A stretch of DNA of 46,174 nucleotides, from positions 117,904 to 164,077 of the forward strand of contig SAQR01000001.1 in the NCBI GenBank assembly GCA_004020365.1, written 5' to 3'. Shown piece after piece: positions 17,831 to 27,389 of this stretch. The notes below the pieces were generated by a model. The model was not told where the DNA came from. It did no database searches and was given only the letters and a program-made list of their open reading frames with translations. The stretch comes from Mesorhizobium sp. GTDB taxonomy: Bacteria; Pseudomonadota; Alphaproteobacteria; Rhizobiales; Rhizobiaceae. Within the stretch, counting starts at the first letter, position 1. Every line of letters begins with the position of its first letter. The translations under genes and the position numbers were made by a program.

Positions 17831-18685
17831 CCGCACGCGCCGAAGATCGACCGCGATCAGGGCACCGCGGATCCGCGTCCCTATGCCTTGGGCTACACGG
17901 AACGCGAATTCCAGCGCCTGGAACTGCAGGGAGCGCTCATTCACGACCTTACCGAGCAGTTCCTGCGCCGCGCGGGGATAGGACCGGGCATGCGCGTGCT
18001 CGACATTGGCTGCGGCGTCGGCGACGTCTCCTTGCTGGCCGGGAAGCTGGTCGGGCCCTCGGGAAGAGTGCTCGGCGTCGATCGCTCGGCGGGGGCAGTG
18101 GACATTGCCGAGCGGCGCGCCACCGAATCCGGTCAGTGTTACTGGACACGCTTTACCGCAGGCGAGCTTGATACATTCTCGCCCGACGAGACTTTCGATG
18201 CGGTGATCGGCAGGCTCGTCCTGATGTATCTGCCCGATCCCGTTGCAACCCTGCGCAGGCTTGTCGGGTTTCTTCGGCCGGGCGGCATCGTCGCCTTCCA
18301 GGAAATGGCGATGCCGCTCACCCGCAGTTTTCCAGAGGCGCCGCTGTTCAGCAAATGCCGCGGCTGGATTATCGAGACGATCGAGCGGGCGGGTTTCGAG
18401 GTCGACATGGGTGGCAGGCTACCGATGGTCTTCGCCGGCGCAGGGCTGCCGGCGCCGCAAATGAATTCCGCCGGCCTCGCCGGTAGCGGGCCCGACTCGC
18501 CGATCTACGACTACATTGCCGAGACCTTGCGCAGCCTGCTGCCGATGGCCGAGTCCGTCGGCGCCGCGACCGCCGCCGAAGTGAAGGTCGATACGCTCGC
18601 CGAGCGACTGCGCAGCGAGGCTGTCGAACAGCAGATGTGCATTATGCTGCCGCCCCTTGTCGGCGCATGGGCAAATACGGGATAA
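17795..18685 (+). CDS. Class I SAM-dependent methyltransferase
   Basis: This 296-residue cytoplasmic methyltransferase has motif I VLDIGCGVGDVSLLAG (about residues 68-83), a GVDRS acidic loop, the motif IV-like region FDAVIGRLVLMYLPDP, and LRPGGIVAFQE. The fold resembles UbiE/small-molecule methyltransferases, but the substrate is unknown. The C-terminal half (after about 190) has no motif I can name. A GGAG site lies 7 nt before the ATG, and the start region is itself duplicated. It is convergent with the TetR gene and shows no obvious partner. Confidence 0.85.
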   Translation: MDNLLVMDNRLAPHAPKIDRDQGTADPRPYALGYTEREFQRLELQGALIHDLTEQFLRRAGIGPGMRVLDIGCGVGDVSLLAGKLVGPSGRVLGVDRSAGAVDIAERRATESGQCYWTRFTAGELDTFSPDETFDAVIGRLVLMYLPDPVATLRRLVGFLRPGGIVAFQEMAMPLTRSFPEAPLFSKCRGWIIETIERAGFEVDMGGRLPMVFAGAGLPAPQMNSAGLAGSGPDSPIYDYIAETLRSLLPMAESVGAATAAEVKVDTLAERLRSEAVEQQMCIMLPPLVGAWANTG

Positions 18686-18710
18686 CGAATCGCTGGCCTG
18701 GTTCGGCGGT

Positions 18711-19415
18711 TCACGGGCCTGATTCGAGGAAAGCCCGGGCAAACCCGGGTTGCGCTGCTTCTATCGTTCCATCGGGCAGCTTCAAAAGCCGGTCGATTGC
18801 GATGCCGTAGAGCCGCAGCCGATCGTCGAGCAGCCGCGCCGCCTCGTCGATATTGCCCTGCTCGGCCTTCAGCAGGGCGCGGTGCATTACATCCCGAAAG
18901 ATCAGCCGCAGCTGCAAGAACATCTCGGCGAAGGCTTCCGGGTCGGGCACGTCGAAGATGCCTTCGGCGCTGCCTTTCCTGAGCAGATCGGTGATTATCG
19001 GCATGGCCAATTCCCTGGCCGCCTGGTCGACCCGATGGAAGAGGGCAAGGTTCTCGGGCCGGAACAGGACGAAAAATGTCTTGCGCAATTGCGGGGCAAG
19101 CTCGACGTTCAGCCGCCGCGAGCCGGCAAACAGCGCATTGAGCCGGCCAAGCCCATCGAGTGAGGGATCGTCGAGCACGGGCTGCAACTCGGTGAAGCTG
19201 TCGCGGGCGAGACGTGTGGCGAGCGCCTCCAGCAGGGCCTCTTTCGATGCGAAATAGTGGTAGAACGCGCCCTTCGACAGGCCGGCCTCGCGGATGATGT
19301 CGTTCACCGTCGTGTTGTCGTAGCCACGCTCGAAGAAAAGCTGCTGGGCGCAGTCGAGGAGCTCGGCGGATCGTATCTCCGGCGACTTTATCACTCGTGG
19401 CAAATCGAACCTCAC
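18711..19415 (-). CDS. TetR/AcrR-family repressor
   Basis: This is a TetR-type regulator of about 234 residues. The N-terminal helix-turn-helix is clear: SAELLDCAQQLFFERGYDN, TTVNDIIREAGLSKGAFYHYF, SKEALLEA. The rest is a helical ligand-binding domain. It is divergent from an adaptor-permease-ATPase operon, and a perfect 17-bp palindrome lies between them, so it very probably represses that operon and itself. The start is uncertain: GTG at 19415 gives a family-like N-terminus, TTG at 19460 would sit 7 nt from the operator, and GTG at 19394 is also possible. None has a good ribosome-binding site. Confidence 0.88.
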   Translation of the reverse strand: MRFDLPRVIKSPEIRSAELLDCAQQLFFERGYDNTTVNDIIREAGLSKGAFYHYFASKEALLEALATRLARDSFTELQPVLDDPSLDGLGRLNALFAGSRRLNVELAPQLRKTFFVLFRPENLALFHRVDQAARELAMPIITDLLRKGSAEGIFDVPDPEAFAEMFLQLRLIFRDVMHRALLKAEQGNIDEAARLLDDRLRLYGIAIDRLLKLPDGTIEAAQPGFARAFLESGP

Positions 19416-19467
19416 AAAGTGCAGGTGGGTAAGAGGAGCACGAACCGGAATCTTTTGCAACTTTTAT

Positions 19468-19484
19468 AGACCGACGGTCGGTCT
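19468..19484. promoter_or_regulatory. TetR-type operator palindrome
   Basis: A perfect palindrome of agaccgac (19468-19475), one central base, and gtcggtct (19477-19484) lies between the divergent tetR and efflux operon genes. It is preceded by tttta. Sequence, symmetry and position are typical of AcrR/TtgR-like TetR operators controlling efflux genes. Confidence 0.85.
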
Positions 19485-19524
19485 GGTGCTATTATCTGTC
19501 ACCGCAGGACATTCGGATTCGATC

Positions 19525-20547
19525 ATGAAGGAGAGTCTCTTGCGACGGATACGCTGGACTGTCGGCATCGTTGTTGTCGCGACCGCGGCTGCTTTCGGCG
19601 CCTGGTCTCTTTGGCAACCGGCCAAGGTTTCGGTGGTGACGCCACAACGCGGCGACGCGGCGGAAATCGTTTACGCGAGTGGCTCCGTCGAGCCGCGAAC
19701 CTGGGCCAAGGTAACTCCGGTGGTTCGCGAAAGGATCGTCGAGCAATGCAATTGCGAGGGGTCGAGGGTTGCACAAGGCGACGTGCTCGCCAGGCTCGAC
19801 GACGGCGAGGCCCGTGCCGTGCTTGGCGAACTCGAAGCGCGTCAAGCGCTTGCCCAGGAAGAGCTCCGGCGGCTGACGGTGCTTGCCGAAAGGCGTGCGG
19901 CGAGCCAGCAGGCTCTCGATCGTGCGCAGAGCGAGCTCGGCCAGATCGAAGCGCTGGTCGCCGGACAGAAGGCGCGACTTGACTCCTACGTGTTGCGTGC
20001 GCCGAGCGCCGGCGTCGTGCTCAGGCAGGACGGCGAGGTGGGTGAGGTCGCCGAGCTCGGCACGGTGTTATTCTGGGTCGGCGAGCCGAGGCCGCTCCTG
20101 GTTGTCGCCGAAGTCAACGAGGAGGACATACCCCGGGTCGAGGTCGGCCAGCGCGCGCTGCTTAAATCCGACGCGTTCCGCCAGCAGAACCTGGAAGCGG
20201 CGGTCGACAGCATCACACCCAAGGGCGATCCGGTGACGAAGACCTATCGCGTCCGTTTCCGCCTGCCGGACAATACGCCGCTGCGTATCGGAATGTCGAC
20301 CGATGTGAACATCGTCATCCGCGTTTCGAAAAATGCGCTGTTGATCCCGTCCGTCGCTGTGGACGGGAACAAGGTGTTCGTCGTCGAAGGCGACAAGGGC
20401 CGACGACGTGAAATCCGAACCGGCATTCGCGGCACCAATGGCATCGAGGTTCTGTCGGGGCTCGATGAGAAGGCTCGCGTCATCTCGCCCTATCCCGCCG
20501 ACCTCAGCGACGGCGCGCGCGTGAGCATCACCGGCGCCCGGGAGTGA
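19525..20547 (+). CDS. HlyD/MacA-family periplasmic adaptor of an ABC exporter
   Basis: This 340-residue membrane-fusion protein has one N-terminal membrane anchor (about residues 8-28), then a biotinyl-lipoyl-like strand region (GSVEPRTWAKVTPVV...GSRVAQGDVLARLDDGEA), an alpha-helical hairpin (about 92-150), and beta-barrel strands (GDPVTKTYRVRF, LRIGMSTDVNIVI). It would link the permease and ATPase encoded next to an outer-membrane channel, or deliver the substrate to the periplasm. The ATG at 19525 lacks a clear ribosome-binding site, while a TTG at 19540 has AAGGAG 6 nt upstream and could be the true start. It is first in the TetR-controlled operon; its stop overlaps the permease start. 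Confidence 0.88.
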   Translation: MKESLLRRIRWTVGIVVVATAAAFGAWSLWQPAKVSVVTPQRGDAAEIVYASGSVEPRTWAKVTPVVRERIVEQCNCEGSRVAQGDVLARLDDGEARAVLGELEARQALAQEELRRLTVLAERRAASQQALDRAQSELGQIEALVAGQKARLDSYVLRAPSAGVVLRQDGEVGEVAELGTVLFWVGEPRPLLVVAEVNEEDIPRVEVGQRALLKSDAFRQQNLEAAVDSITPKGDPVTKTYRVRFRLPDNTPLRIGMSTDVNIVIRVSKNALLIPSVAVDGNKVFVVEGDKGRRREIRTGIRGTNGIEVLSGLDEKARVISPYPADLSDGARVSITGARE

Positions 20548-21794
20548 TGACGATGCCGCTCATCTTCGACATCGCCCTCACGCATATTGCCGGCCGCGGT
20601 CGCCAGACGCTGGTTGCCGTGATCGGCGTTGCGGTCGGCGTCGGATTCTCCATCGCCATGGCGGCGCTTATGCAGGGTGGGCAGGACGATTTCGTCAGGC
20701 AGCTCGTCGACACGATGCCGCATGTCGACATCACCGACGAGCAGCGCACGGCCCGCCGTCAGCCAGCCGAGGATGCCTTCGCGACCGTGGCGATTTCCGG
20801 GCTCAGGCCGCGCGACGATCGCCGCGGCATCATCAACCCGACCGCCGCAACCTCCTGGCTGGAGAGCTGGATTCCCGGCCGGTTCGCGGCAAGCCTCAAG
20901 ACGCAGGGTGTGATCCGTTTTTCCAGCCGCGAAGTCGGCGCGGCGATCATTGGCATCGAACCGGAGCGCGAGCCCGGCGTGTCGCCGATTGTCGGAAACT
21001 TCGTCGAAGGCAGCTTCTCGGCGCTTGCCGCGGGCGGCAACAATGTGCTCATCGGCGACACGATGGCGAGCCGGCTCGGCGCCGGGTTCGGCGACACGAT
21101 AACGGCGGTCTCCGCCGAGGGACTGACGCGCAACTTCAAGATCGCTGGCCTATTCCACACCGGCACCACCGCGCGTGACGAAGGCGAGGCCTATGTGCTT
21201 CTGAAAAACGCGCAGATCCTCTCGGCGCGTCCGAACGCCATCAACGAGATCCGCATCAAGCTCGACGATCCCGACCGCGCTCCGGCGGTGGCGCGGCGTG
21301 CCGAGGCCGAACTGGGCTACAAGGCGGTGGCGTGGCAGGAGGCCAATGAATCGATCCTCGAAGCGCTCGTCGTGCGCAACGTCATCATGTACACCGTTGT
21401 CGGCGCGATCATGCTGGTCGCCGGCTTCGGCATCTACAACATCATCTCCACCATCACGCACGAAAAGGCGCGCGACATCGCCATCATGAAGTCGCTTGGC
21501 TTCCCGGAGTCCGACATGCGCCGGCTCTTTCTGCTGGAAGGCGTCGCGATCGGCGCTGCCGGCTCCGTGCTCGGCGGGCTGCTCGGCGTCTCCATGACCT
21601 ATGCGCAGTCGCTGGTGCGTTTCGAGATCGCCGCGACCGGACAGGAGATGACCCGGCTGCCGATCGCCTGGAGCTTGATGCACTACGTCATCGCGTCGGC
21701 TTTCGCGTTGGGCTCGGCGGCAGTGGCTGGCTACCTGCCGGCGCGTCGTGCGGCGCGCCTGAACCCCGTCGAGATCATCAGAGGCGCGTCATGA
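20547..21794 (+). CDS. ABC transporter permease, FtsX/MacB/LolC type
   Basis: This 415-residue inner-membrane permease has one membrane segment near the N-terminus (about 18-38), a large periplasmic region with MacB_PCD features (about 45-260), and three membrane segments in the C-terminal FtsX domain. Landmarks are EKARDIAIMKSLGFPESDMRRLFLLEG and the terminal PARRAARLNPVEIIRG. This type usually moves substrates outward from the periplasmic side rather than across the membrane core. The ATG shares a base with the adaptor stop (TGATG). The ATG at 20553 has better spacing to GGGAG and may be used instead. Confidence 0.9.
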   Translation: MTMPLIFDIALTHIAGRGRQTLVAVIGVAVGVGFSIAMAALMQGGQDDFVRQLVDTMPHVDITDEQRTARRQPAEDAFATVAISGLRPRDDRRGIINPTAATSWLESWIPGRFAASLKTQGVIRFSSREVGAAIIGIEPEREPGVSPIVGNFVEGSFSALAAGGNNVLIGDTMASRLGAGFGDTITAVSAEGLTRNFKIAGLFHTGTTARDEGEAYVLLKNAQILSARPNAINEIRIKLDDPDRAPAVARRAEAELGYKAVAWQEANESILEALVVRNVIMYTVVGAIMLVAGFGIYNIISTITHEKARDIAIMKSLGFPESDMRRLFLLEGVAIGAAGSVLGGLLGVSMTYAQSLVRFEIAATGQEMTRLPIAWSLMHYVIASAFALGSAAVAGYLPARRAARLNPVEIIRGAS

Positions 21795-22462
21795 GCGCAC
21801 TCATCGAGACCGAGAAACTCACGCGCGTGTTGCCCGAGACGGTTCCCGTCACACTGGTCAAGGACATCACGCTGGCGATCAACGAAAGAGAATTCGTCGC
21901 CGTCACCGGTCCCTCCGGCTCCGGAAAATCGTCATTGCTCTATCTGCTCGGGCTGCTCGACCGGCCGACCGCCGGGACGTTGACGATAGGCGGCCGCGAC
22001 GCCGAGCCGATGAATGAAAGGGAGCGCGCGCGGACCAGGCTTTCGATGCTGGGCTTCGTGTTCCAGTTCCACTTTCTGCTGCCGGAGTTCACGGCACGCG
22101 AAAATGTCGAAATCCCGATGCGCAAGCTTGGCCGGCTGGCGCGGCCTCAGATGCGCGAACGGGCCGGTGAGCTGCTGTCGTCCCTGGGGCTCGGCGAACA
22201 TCTCGACAAACGGCCTGACCAACTCTCGGGTGGCCAGCGTCAGCGCGTCGCGGTGGCACGTTCGCTCGCCAACGACCCGCCACTTATCCTCGCCGATGAA
22301 CCGACGGGGAGCCTCGACAGCAAGAGCTCCGAGCAGGTCTTCGCAATCCTTGAGAATCTGGTGCGCGAGCGCGGCAAGACCGTCGTGGCAGTCACGCATG
22401 ATCTCGACATGGCGGCGCGCATGGACCGCCGCATTCACATCGTGGACGGGAAGATCGATTGA
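21791..22462 (+). CDS. ABC transporter ATPase, LolD/MacB type
   Basis: This 223-residue nucleotide-binding subunit has Walker A GPSGSGKSS (about residues 40-48), Q-loop region FVFQFHFLLPE, signature LSGGQRQRVAVARSL, Walker B LILADEPTGSLD, and an H-loop His in AVTHDLDMA. It overlaps the permease gene by 4 nt (ATGA). With the adaptor and permease it forms a complete tripartite-type exporter core. No outer-membrane channel gene is nearby, so a shared TolC-like partner would be needed. Confidence 0.93.
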   Translation: MSALIETEKLTRVLPETVPVTLVKDITLAINEREFVAVTGPSGSGKSSLLYLLGLLDRPTAGTLTIGGRDAEPMNERERARTRLSMLGFVFQFHFLLPEFTARENVEIPMRKLGRLARPQMRERAGELLSSLGLGEHLDKRPDQLSGGQRQRVAVARSLANDPPLILADEPTGSLDSKSSEQVFAILENLVRERGKTVVAVTHDLDMAARMDRRIHIVDGKID

Positions 22463-22514
22463 TTCATGGGATCAGGCATTACGCGAGCCTGTCGGATGAT
22501 CGCCGGGATCGCGA

Positions 22515-23276
22515 TCAGGATACCCGCGCCGCGCCGAAATTGGCCTCGAGCCAGGCTATTGCCTCGGTCACGTCGTCGAGAACATAGCTTGCAACCGTCG
22601 GCCCGCGCGGCTTCACGCGGATAGAGATGCCGTTGGCCTCGTTTATTGCCTCGAAACCGTTTTCGTCCGAGGTGTCATCGCCGAGGAATACGGGCCGCCG
22701 GCCGGCAAAGGGCTGGATTTCCATGAAACGCCGGATGGCAGCTCCTTTGACGGCTTCCAGCGGCATGAGTTCCACGCCCGCGTTTCCCGCAATCACGCGG
22801 TACCCGGGCGGAAGCTGCGACAATGCCTGTTCGACAAGCTGTGTTGCCCGGGCAAGCAGTTGCGGCGCAGCGCGGGTATGGATGGCCAAGACCGGCCCCT
22901 TGCGCTCGATATAGACCTTGCCACCACCGAGTTCGGCCTCAATCTCGTCGGCAAGGGCCGCGATATCCGCCGGAGCGTCGGCAAGCTCGACTTGACCGTC
23001 CGCCGTCAACCGATGCTCGAGGCCGTACAGCCCGGCAACGCGCAGCTTCAGGGGATGAAACAATCTGTCCACGGCAGAGACCGAACGCCCGGTGATGAAG
23101 GCGAGGGCGCCGCCCAGCCTTCGCTCGATATTTCCGAGAAGCTGACGCAGTTCATCACCGACGAAGACGGCGTCGGGATGGGCGGCATGTTCCAGCAAGG
23201 TGCCGTCGATATCGAGAAAAAGCGCCCATTGCTCTTCCGGCAGATCGGGGGCCGGCGGCAGGCGAAGGTCCGTCAC
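22515..23276 (-). CDS. otsB: Trehalose-6-phosphate phosphatase (OtsB type)
   Basis: This 253-residue HAD-superfamily phosphatase has motif I LFLDIDGTLLEH (nucleophile Asp22 and acid/base Asp24), ITGRSVSAVDRL, and the C-terminal FLGDDTSDENGF motif, all as in trehalose-phosphatases. It would release the free disaccharide from the phosphate made by the GT20 synthase, whose stop it overlaps by 4 nt (ATGA). It is the last gene of a four-gene minus-strand operon. If the GT20 enzyme uses a different acceptor, the phosphatase substrate would change accordingly. Confidence 0.9.
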   Translation of the reverse strand: MTDLRLPPAPDLPEEQWALFLDIDGTLLEHAAHPDAVFVGDELRQLLGNIERRLGGALAFITGRSVSAVDRLFHPLKLRVAGLYGLEHRLTADGQVELADAPADIAALADEIEAELGGGKVYIERKGPVLAIHTRAAPQLLARATQLVEQALSQLPPGYRVIAGNAGVELMPLEAVKGAAIRRFMEIQPFAGRRPVFLGDDTSDENGFEAINEANGISIRVKPRGPTVASYVLDDVTEAIAWLEANFGAARVS

Positions 23277-25033
23277 GACGCCGCCTTTCGGGCCCGCTCG
23301 AAGATGGAAACGACGTTGTTGCTGTTGGATGGCCGCTCGCCGTTGCCGGTTACCCCGCGTTTGCGGAGGCGCGCCGCGTCCAGCAGCATGCTGCCGGCCC
23401 AGCGATAGACATTGTTGTCGCGGAGCATTTCGCGCATCGGCCGCATGCGCTCGCGCTGCTCGTCCGGCGTCATCGTCAACGCCTGCAGCAGCGCCTCGCT
23501 CATCATGGTCGCATCATAGGGGTTGACGATCAGTGCCTCCAGCAGTTCGCGCGAAGCGCCGGCAAAGGTGCTGAGCAGCAGCACGCCCTGTTCGTCGTCG
23601 CGTGCCGCGACGAATTCCTTGGCCACCAGGTTCATGCCGTCATGCAGGCTGGTGACCATGCATATGTCGGCGGCGCGATAGATCTCGTAGACCTGCTCCT
23701 GCGAATGATGTTCGGCGAGAAGCAGGACGGGACTGTAGTTCTCGCCGCCATAGCGCTGGTTGAGCTCTTCGGCAGAGCGAAGGCATTCGTCATGAAGTTG
23801 CTGGTAGGCCGGCAATGTGCCCCGGCTGGGCGCCGCGACCTGCAGGAAGACCACTTTGCCTACCCATTCGGGATATCGCGTGAACAATTCGTCCAAGGCG
23901 TGAAAGCGATCGGGAATGCCTTTGGTGTAGTCGAGGCGCTCGACGCCGACGCACAGTTTGACGTTCGCCGGCAGCCCGAATCTTTGGCGGACACGAGCAC
24001 GGCATTCCTCGACAGCCGGCAATCTTGCCAGCAGTTCGTTCGGCCATTCTATGGAGATGGGGTAAGCGTGGACCAGAGTCGTTTGCCCGCCATAGGAGAT
24101 CGCCGCGTCCGCCCGTTCTATCCGGCTTTCCAGGATGCGATCGACGCTCTCGGTGAAATTATTGGCATGAAACTGCGTATGGAAGCCGATGATGGAGCTG
24201 CCGAGCAAGCCTTCCAGGATCCGTTCACGCCACGGACAGATACTGTACACTTCCGAGTTCGGCCATGGGATATGCCAGAAAGTAATGATGATCGCCTCGG
24301 GCAGGCGCTCACGGATCATGCGCGGCAAGAGCGCGAAGTGGTAGTCCTGGACCAGCACAATCGGCCGCTCGTTGCGCGCTTCGGCAACCACCGTATCGGC
24401 GAACTTGCGGTTGACGGCCTCATAGACCTGCCAATCCGACGCGCGAAAAATCGGGCGGGTGAAGGCGATGTGGCAAAGCGGCCACAGACCTTCATTGGCG
24501 AAGCCCAGATAATAGGCCTGGTACTCTTCCTCGCTCAGCCAGACCCTGCGCAGCGTGTAGGACGGATTGCCAGGCGGCACCTCAACCCGGTCGTTCTCGT
24601 CGACGGTGAGACGGTCCGCTGTTCCGCCGCCATACGCAATCCAGGTGCCGGCACAGGCGCGGGTGATCGGCTCAAGCGCCGAAACCAGCCCGCTGGCCGG
24701 CACCAGGAGCTCGATGCCATCATCCCTGGTGTTGTGGATGTAGGGCTCGCGGTTGGATACGACGATCACCTGCGTCTCCGGCAGATCGTCGGCCAGGATC
24801 TTGCGCAACGTGTCGGGCGACCATGTGATCAGCGCTGCATCGGCCGAGTGGCCATTCTTTTCAAACTCCCGCAGCAGCGTGCGAGCCGCTTCCGAAGCCA
24901 CGTCATCGCCTGTGGAGGATGCGGCCACCGGTATGTGGCGCCGGTAAGATATCGAGAACACCAGGGCAACAGCGGAAAGGCCAAGGCTTGCAATGATTAG
25001 AACCCAGAGTACCTCTATGCCAAAGTCTGACAT
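23273..25033 (-). CDS. otsA: Membrane-anchored GT20 glycosyltransferase, trehalose-6-phosphate synthase type
   Basis: This 586-residue GT20 protein is predicted to make trehalose-6-phosphate from UDP-glucose and glucose-6-phosphate. It is about 110 residues longer than E. coli OtsA. An N-terminal membrane segment (about 6-29) and a linker precede the catalytic domain, which starts near [13 protein letters not shown] (about 88). Other landmarks are [46 protein letters not shown] and [13 protein letters not shown]. The first loop reads ASGLVSAL rather than the usual GGLV, and SNR is followed by EPY. So it belongs to a divergent GT20 branch, and an acceptor other than glucose-6-phosphate is possible. 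The adjacent OtsB-type phosphatase supports the trehalose assignment. Confidence 0.82.
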   Translation of the reverse strand: MSDFGIEVLWVLIIASLGLSAVALVFSISYRRHIPVAASSTGDDVASEAARTLLREFEKNGHSADAALITWSPDTLRKILADDLPETQVIVVSNREPYIHNTRDDGIELLVPASGLVSALEPITRACAGTWIAYGGGTADRLTVDENDRVEVPPGNPSYTLRRVWLSEEEYQAYYLGFANEGLWPLCHIAFTRPIFRASDWQVYEAVNRKFADTVVAEARNERPIVLVQDYHFALLPRMIRERLPEAIIITFWHIPWPNSEVYSICPWRERILEGLLGSSIIGFHTQFHANNFTESVDRILESRIERADAAISYGGQTTLVHAYPISIEWPNELLARLPAVEECRARVRQRFGLPANVKLCVGVERLDYTKGIPDRFHALDELFTRYPEWVGKVVFLQVAAPSRGTLPAYQQLHDECLRSAEELNQRYGGENYSPVLLLAEHHSQEQVYEIYRAADICMVTSLHDGMNLVAKEFVAARDDEQGVLLLSTFAGASRELLEALIVNPYDATMMSEALLQALTMTPDEQRERMRPMREMLRDNNVYRWAGSMLLDAARLRKRGVTGNGERPSNSNNVVSIFERARKAAS

Positions 25034-25183
25034 TGGAACAACGATTTTCCGGCCGGTCGGTGGCCCTTTTGTTTGTTTTTCGAATTCGCAGCCGCCAATC
25101 AGCTGCCGTGCGTCGGAACGCTCGGACGGGCCATCGGTTCCGCTAATTGCAGCCCCGCGGTTGGTTCCATGCGAAAAGCCAAT

Positions 25184-27346
25184 CTAGGTCCGCACGACGA
25201 GCGGCACCAACCCCTCATGCCGTTCGGCGAGAAACGCGACGACCCTGTCGCCGACACGCTGGAATGTCAGATCCACCTTCCTGGTGCCAACGCCAAGGTG
25301 CCTCAGCGTGAGCGTGTCGATACCAATCGGCAGCCTGGGACGGGTGACGTGGATTTCTCCGTCCCAGCCGTCGATCTCGAGGCCGAGGCAGGCCTGCATC
25401 AGCATGAAGGCAGACCCAGCCGACCATGCCTGCGGCAGGCAGGCGACGGGATAGGCGATCGGCGCTTCGCCCGGCGCGCGGGTAAAGCCGCAGAACAGTT
25501 CAGGCAACCGCATGTTGAAGTGGACAGCCGATTCGAAGGTGCTGCTCATCAGCCGGATCACGTGTTCACGCTCGCCAAAGCGTGCCAGACCGGCGCCGCA
25601 AATGGCGGTGTCATGTGGCCAGATCGAGCCGTTGTGGTATGACATCGGGTTGAAGAACACAGCATCGTCGGCGAGCGTCCTCAGCCCCCAGCCGGAATGG
25701 AAGGACGCCGAAAGCAGCTGGTCGGCGACCATCTGCGCCCGTGCCGGCGCGGGGAGGCCGACATACAGAAGGTGCCCGACATTAGACGTCCGCACCTTGC
25801 AGGGCTCGCCGGCGCCGTCGATCGCCAAGGCATAGAAGCCGAGATCGTCCAGCCAGAAATGGCGTTCCACAGCGGCGCGCATGGCCTCGGCGCTGCTCTC
25901 CCAATGATCGGCCCTGTCGATCTCGCCGCGGCGGCGGGCGAGCGCCGCCAACCCCCGGAACGCGGCAAAGGCATAGCCTTGCACCTCCACCAGAGCGATC
26001 GGTCCCCTGGGTGTTCGGCCGTCGGCATGGAAGACGGAATCGTGGCTGTCCTTCCATCCCTGGTTGGCGAGGCCGGACTCGGCGGCACGCTGATAGGTGA
26101 CGAAGCCGGTCGGCCGGCTTGCCTCCTCGGTCCATTCAGCCGCAGCGCAGAGCGACGGCCACAGGCTGTCGACGAACGCCATGTCACCGGTACGGTCCGC
26201 ATAGGCGCAGGCGAGATGGATGTAGAGTGGCGTCGTGTCGACACCGCCATAGTAGCGGCCGAAGGGGAGCTCCCGCAGCGCCGCCATTTCGCCTTTGCGG
26301 GTCTCGTGCATGATCTTGCCTGGCTGCGAATCGCTGAACGGCGACGTCTCCGTCGCCTGGTGCTGGGCAAGGAAGGCCAGCACGCCTCGCGCCAGGCCCG
26401 GGTTGAGCCACAGCATCTGCAACGCGGAGATCACGCCGTCGCGGCCGAACGCCGTCGAAAACCAAGGGATGCCCGCATAGGGGTAGGGTCCGGTCGAAAG
26501 CTCGGTGGTCAGCAGCGCCACATCGGCTCGGGCACGCTCGACCCAATCGTTGAAGACGCGCCCGGAACTGTGCACCGTAGCACCATGGCGGCGCTTGGCC
26601 CGCATGCCGAAGCGAGCCCGGGCCGCAGCGGCGCGGAAGCGATCGCGGTTCGGCGTTTCCGCCATTTCGGGGCCGACTTCGACATAGATCATCTTGCGGC
26701 TGCGCCTCGTCACGGCAATCAGGAAATCCGCACGGTCGCCCGTCAGCTGGTCTGGCGCCTGCGAGAACGATATCGCCGACATCCGCGCCAGCCCATCCAA
26801 CCCGTCGTAGCGAAGCAGCACGCAGGTCGCATCCGTCTTGGCAGCATGGGCCATGCCGCGCTTCGGTCTTGTCGAGCCGCGCACTTCGAACATGTCGCGG
26901 AAATCGGCGGCAAAATGCAGCGAAACGCGGATGGTGGACTGTTCCTGGCTGTAGTTGGAAAGGGTGATGCGTTCAAACAGCCGGTCCTGCCAAAGCAGCC
27001 TGACACGCTCGATATGGATCGCGCCCTGCGGAATGTCCCGGCCGCGGACGCTCTGCATCGGCAGATTGGTCAGGTTGGAGGTGAACAGCACATTGTCCTG
27101 ACTGAGCGACGCACCGAGCAGCGATGTCTGCCGGTCGCCGACGGTCAGCCGGAATTCGGAAAGCACTCGCGTGTCGTCACGGAAGAAACCGTCGCCGGCG
27201 CCGCGGATGTCGCCGTAGGCGTCGGCCACGGCAAAACAATCGCCCTGCTTGAGGGCGAACAGCCGATGCGGCTCTCGAGGTGCGGTAGCGTCCAGGGACG
27301 CAAGCGCTGCCGCGGGATCAAGGCTGGGCTCGTCGAGTTGGGCCAT
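25184..27346 (-). CDS. Amylo-alpha-1,6-glucosidase-like (glycogen debranching) protein
   Basis: This 720-residue protein has an N-terminal beta-rich glycogen-debranching N domain (about 25-225, with GDGFFRDDTRVLSEF) and an (alpha/alpha)6 barrel resembling bacterial amylo-alpha-1,6-glucosidases and GH63/GH15-like enzymes. Supporting motifs are GIPWFSTAFGRDGVISAL (about 290-310) and SYHNGSIWPHDTA (about 605). Family annotation is debranching of alpha-glucans, but rhizobial members lie in stress and trehalose loci away from glycogen genes, so the true substrate is open. No signal peptide is seen. GGGAG lies upstream of the ATG. It is the second gene of the operon. Confidence 0.85.
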   Translation of the reverse strand: MAQLDEPSLDPAAALASLDATAPREPHRLFALKQGDCFAVADAYGDIRGAGDGFFRDDTRVLSEFRLTVGDRQTSLLGASLSQDNVLFTSNLTNLPMQSVRGRDIPQGAIHIERVRLLWQDRLFERITLSNYSQEQSTIRVSLHFAADFRDMFEVRGSTRPKRGMAHAAKTDATCVLLRYDGLDGLARMSAISFSQAPDQLTGDRADFLIAVTRRSRKMIYVEVGPEMAETPNRDRFRAAAARARFGMRAKRRHGATVHSSGRVFNDWVERARADVALLTTELSTGPYPYAGIPWFSTAFGRDGVISALQMLWLNPGLARGVLAFLAQHQATETSPFSDSQPGKIMHETRKGEMAALRELPFGRYYGGVDTTPLYIHLACAYADRTGDMAFVDSLWPSLCAAAEWTEEASRPTGFVTYQRAAESGLANQGWKDSHDSVFHADGRTPRGPIALVEVQGYAFAAFRGLAALARRRGEIDRADHWESSAEAMRAAVERHFWLDDLGFYALAIDGAGEPCKVRTSNVGHLLYVGLPAPARAQMVADQLLSASFHSGWGLRTLADDAVFFNPMSYHNGSIWPHDTAICGAGLARFGEREHVIRLMSSTFESAVHFNMRLPELFCGFTRAPGEAPIAYPVACLPQAWSAGSAFMLMQACLGLEIDGWDGEIHVTRPRLPIGIDTLTLRHLGVGTRKVDLTFQRVGDRVVAFLAERHEGLVPLVVRT

Positions 27347-27389
27347 TCTCTACATATCTCCCTCGTTTTGTCCCCCGAGGTAATGCCGC

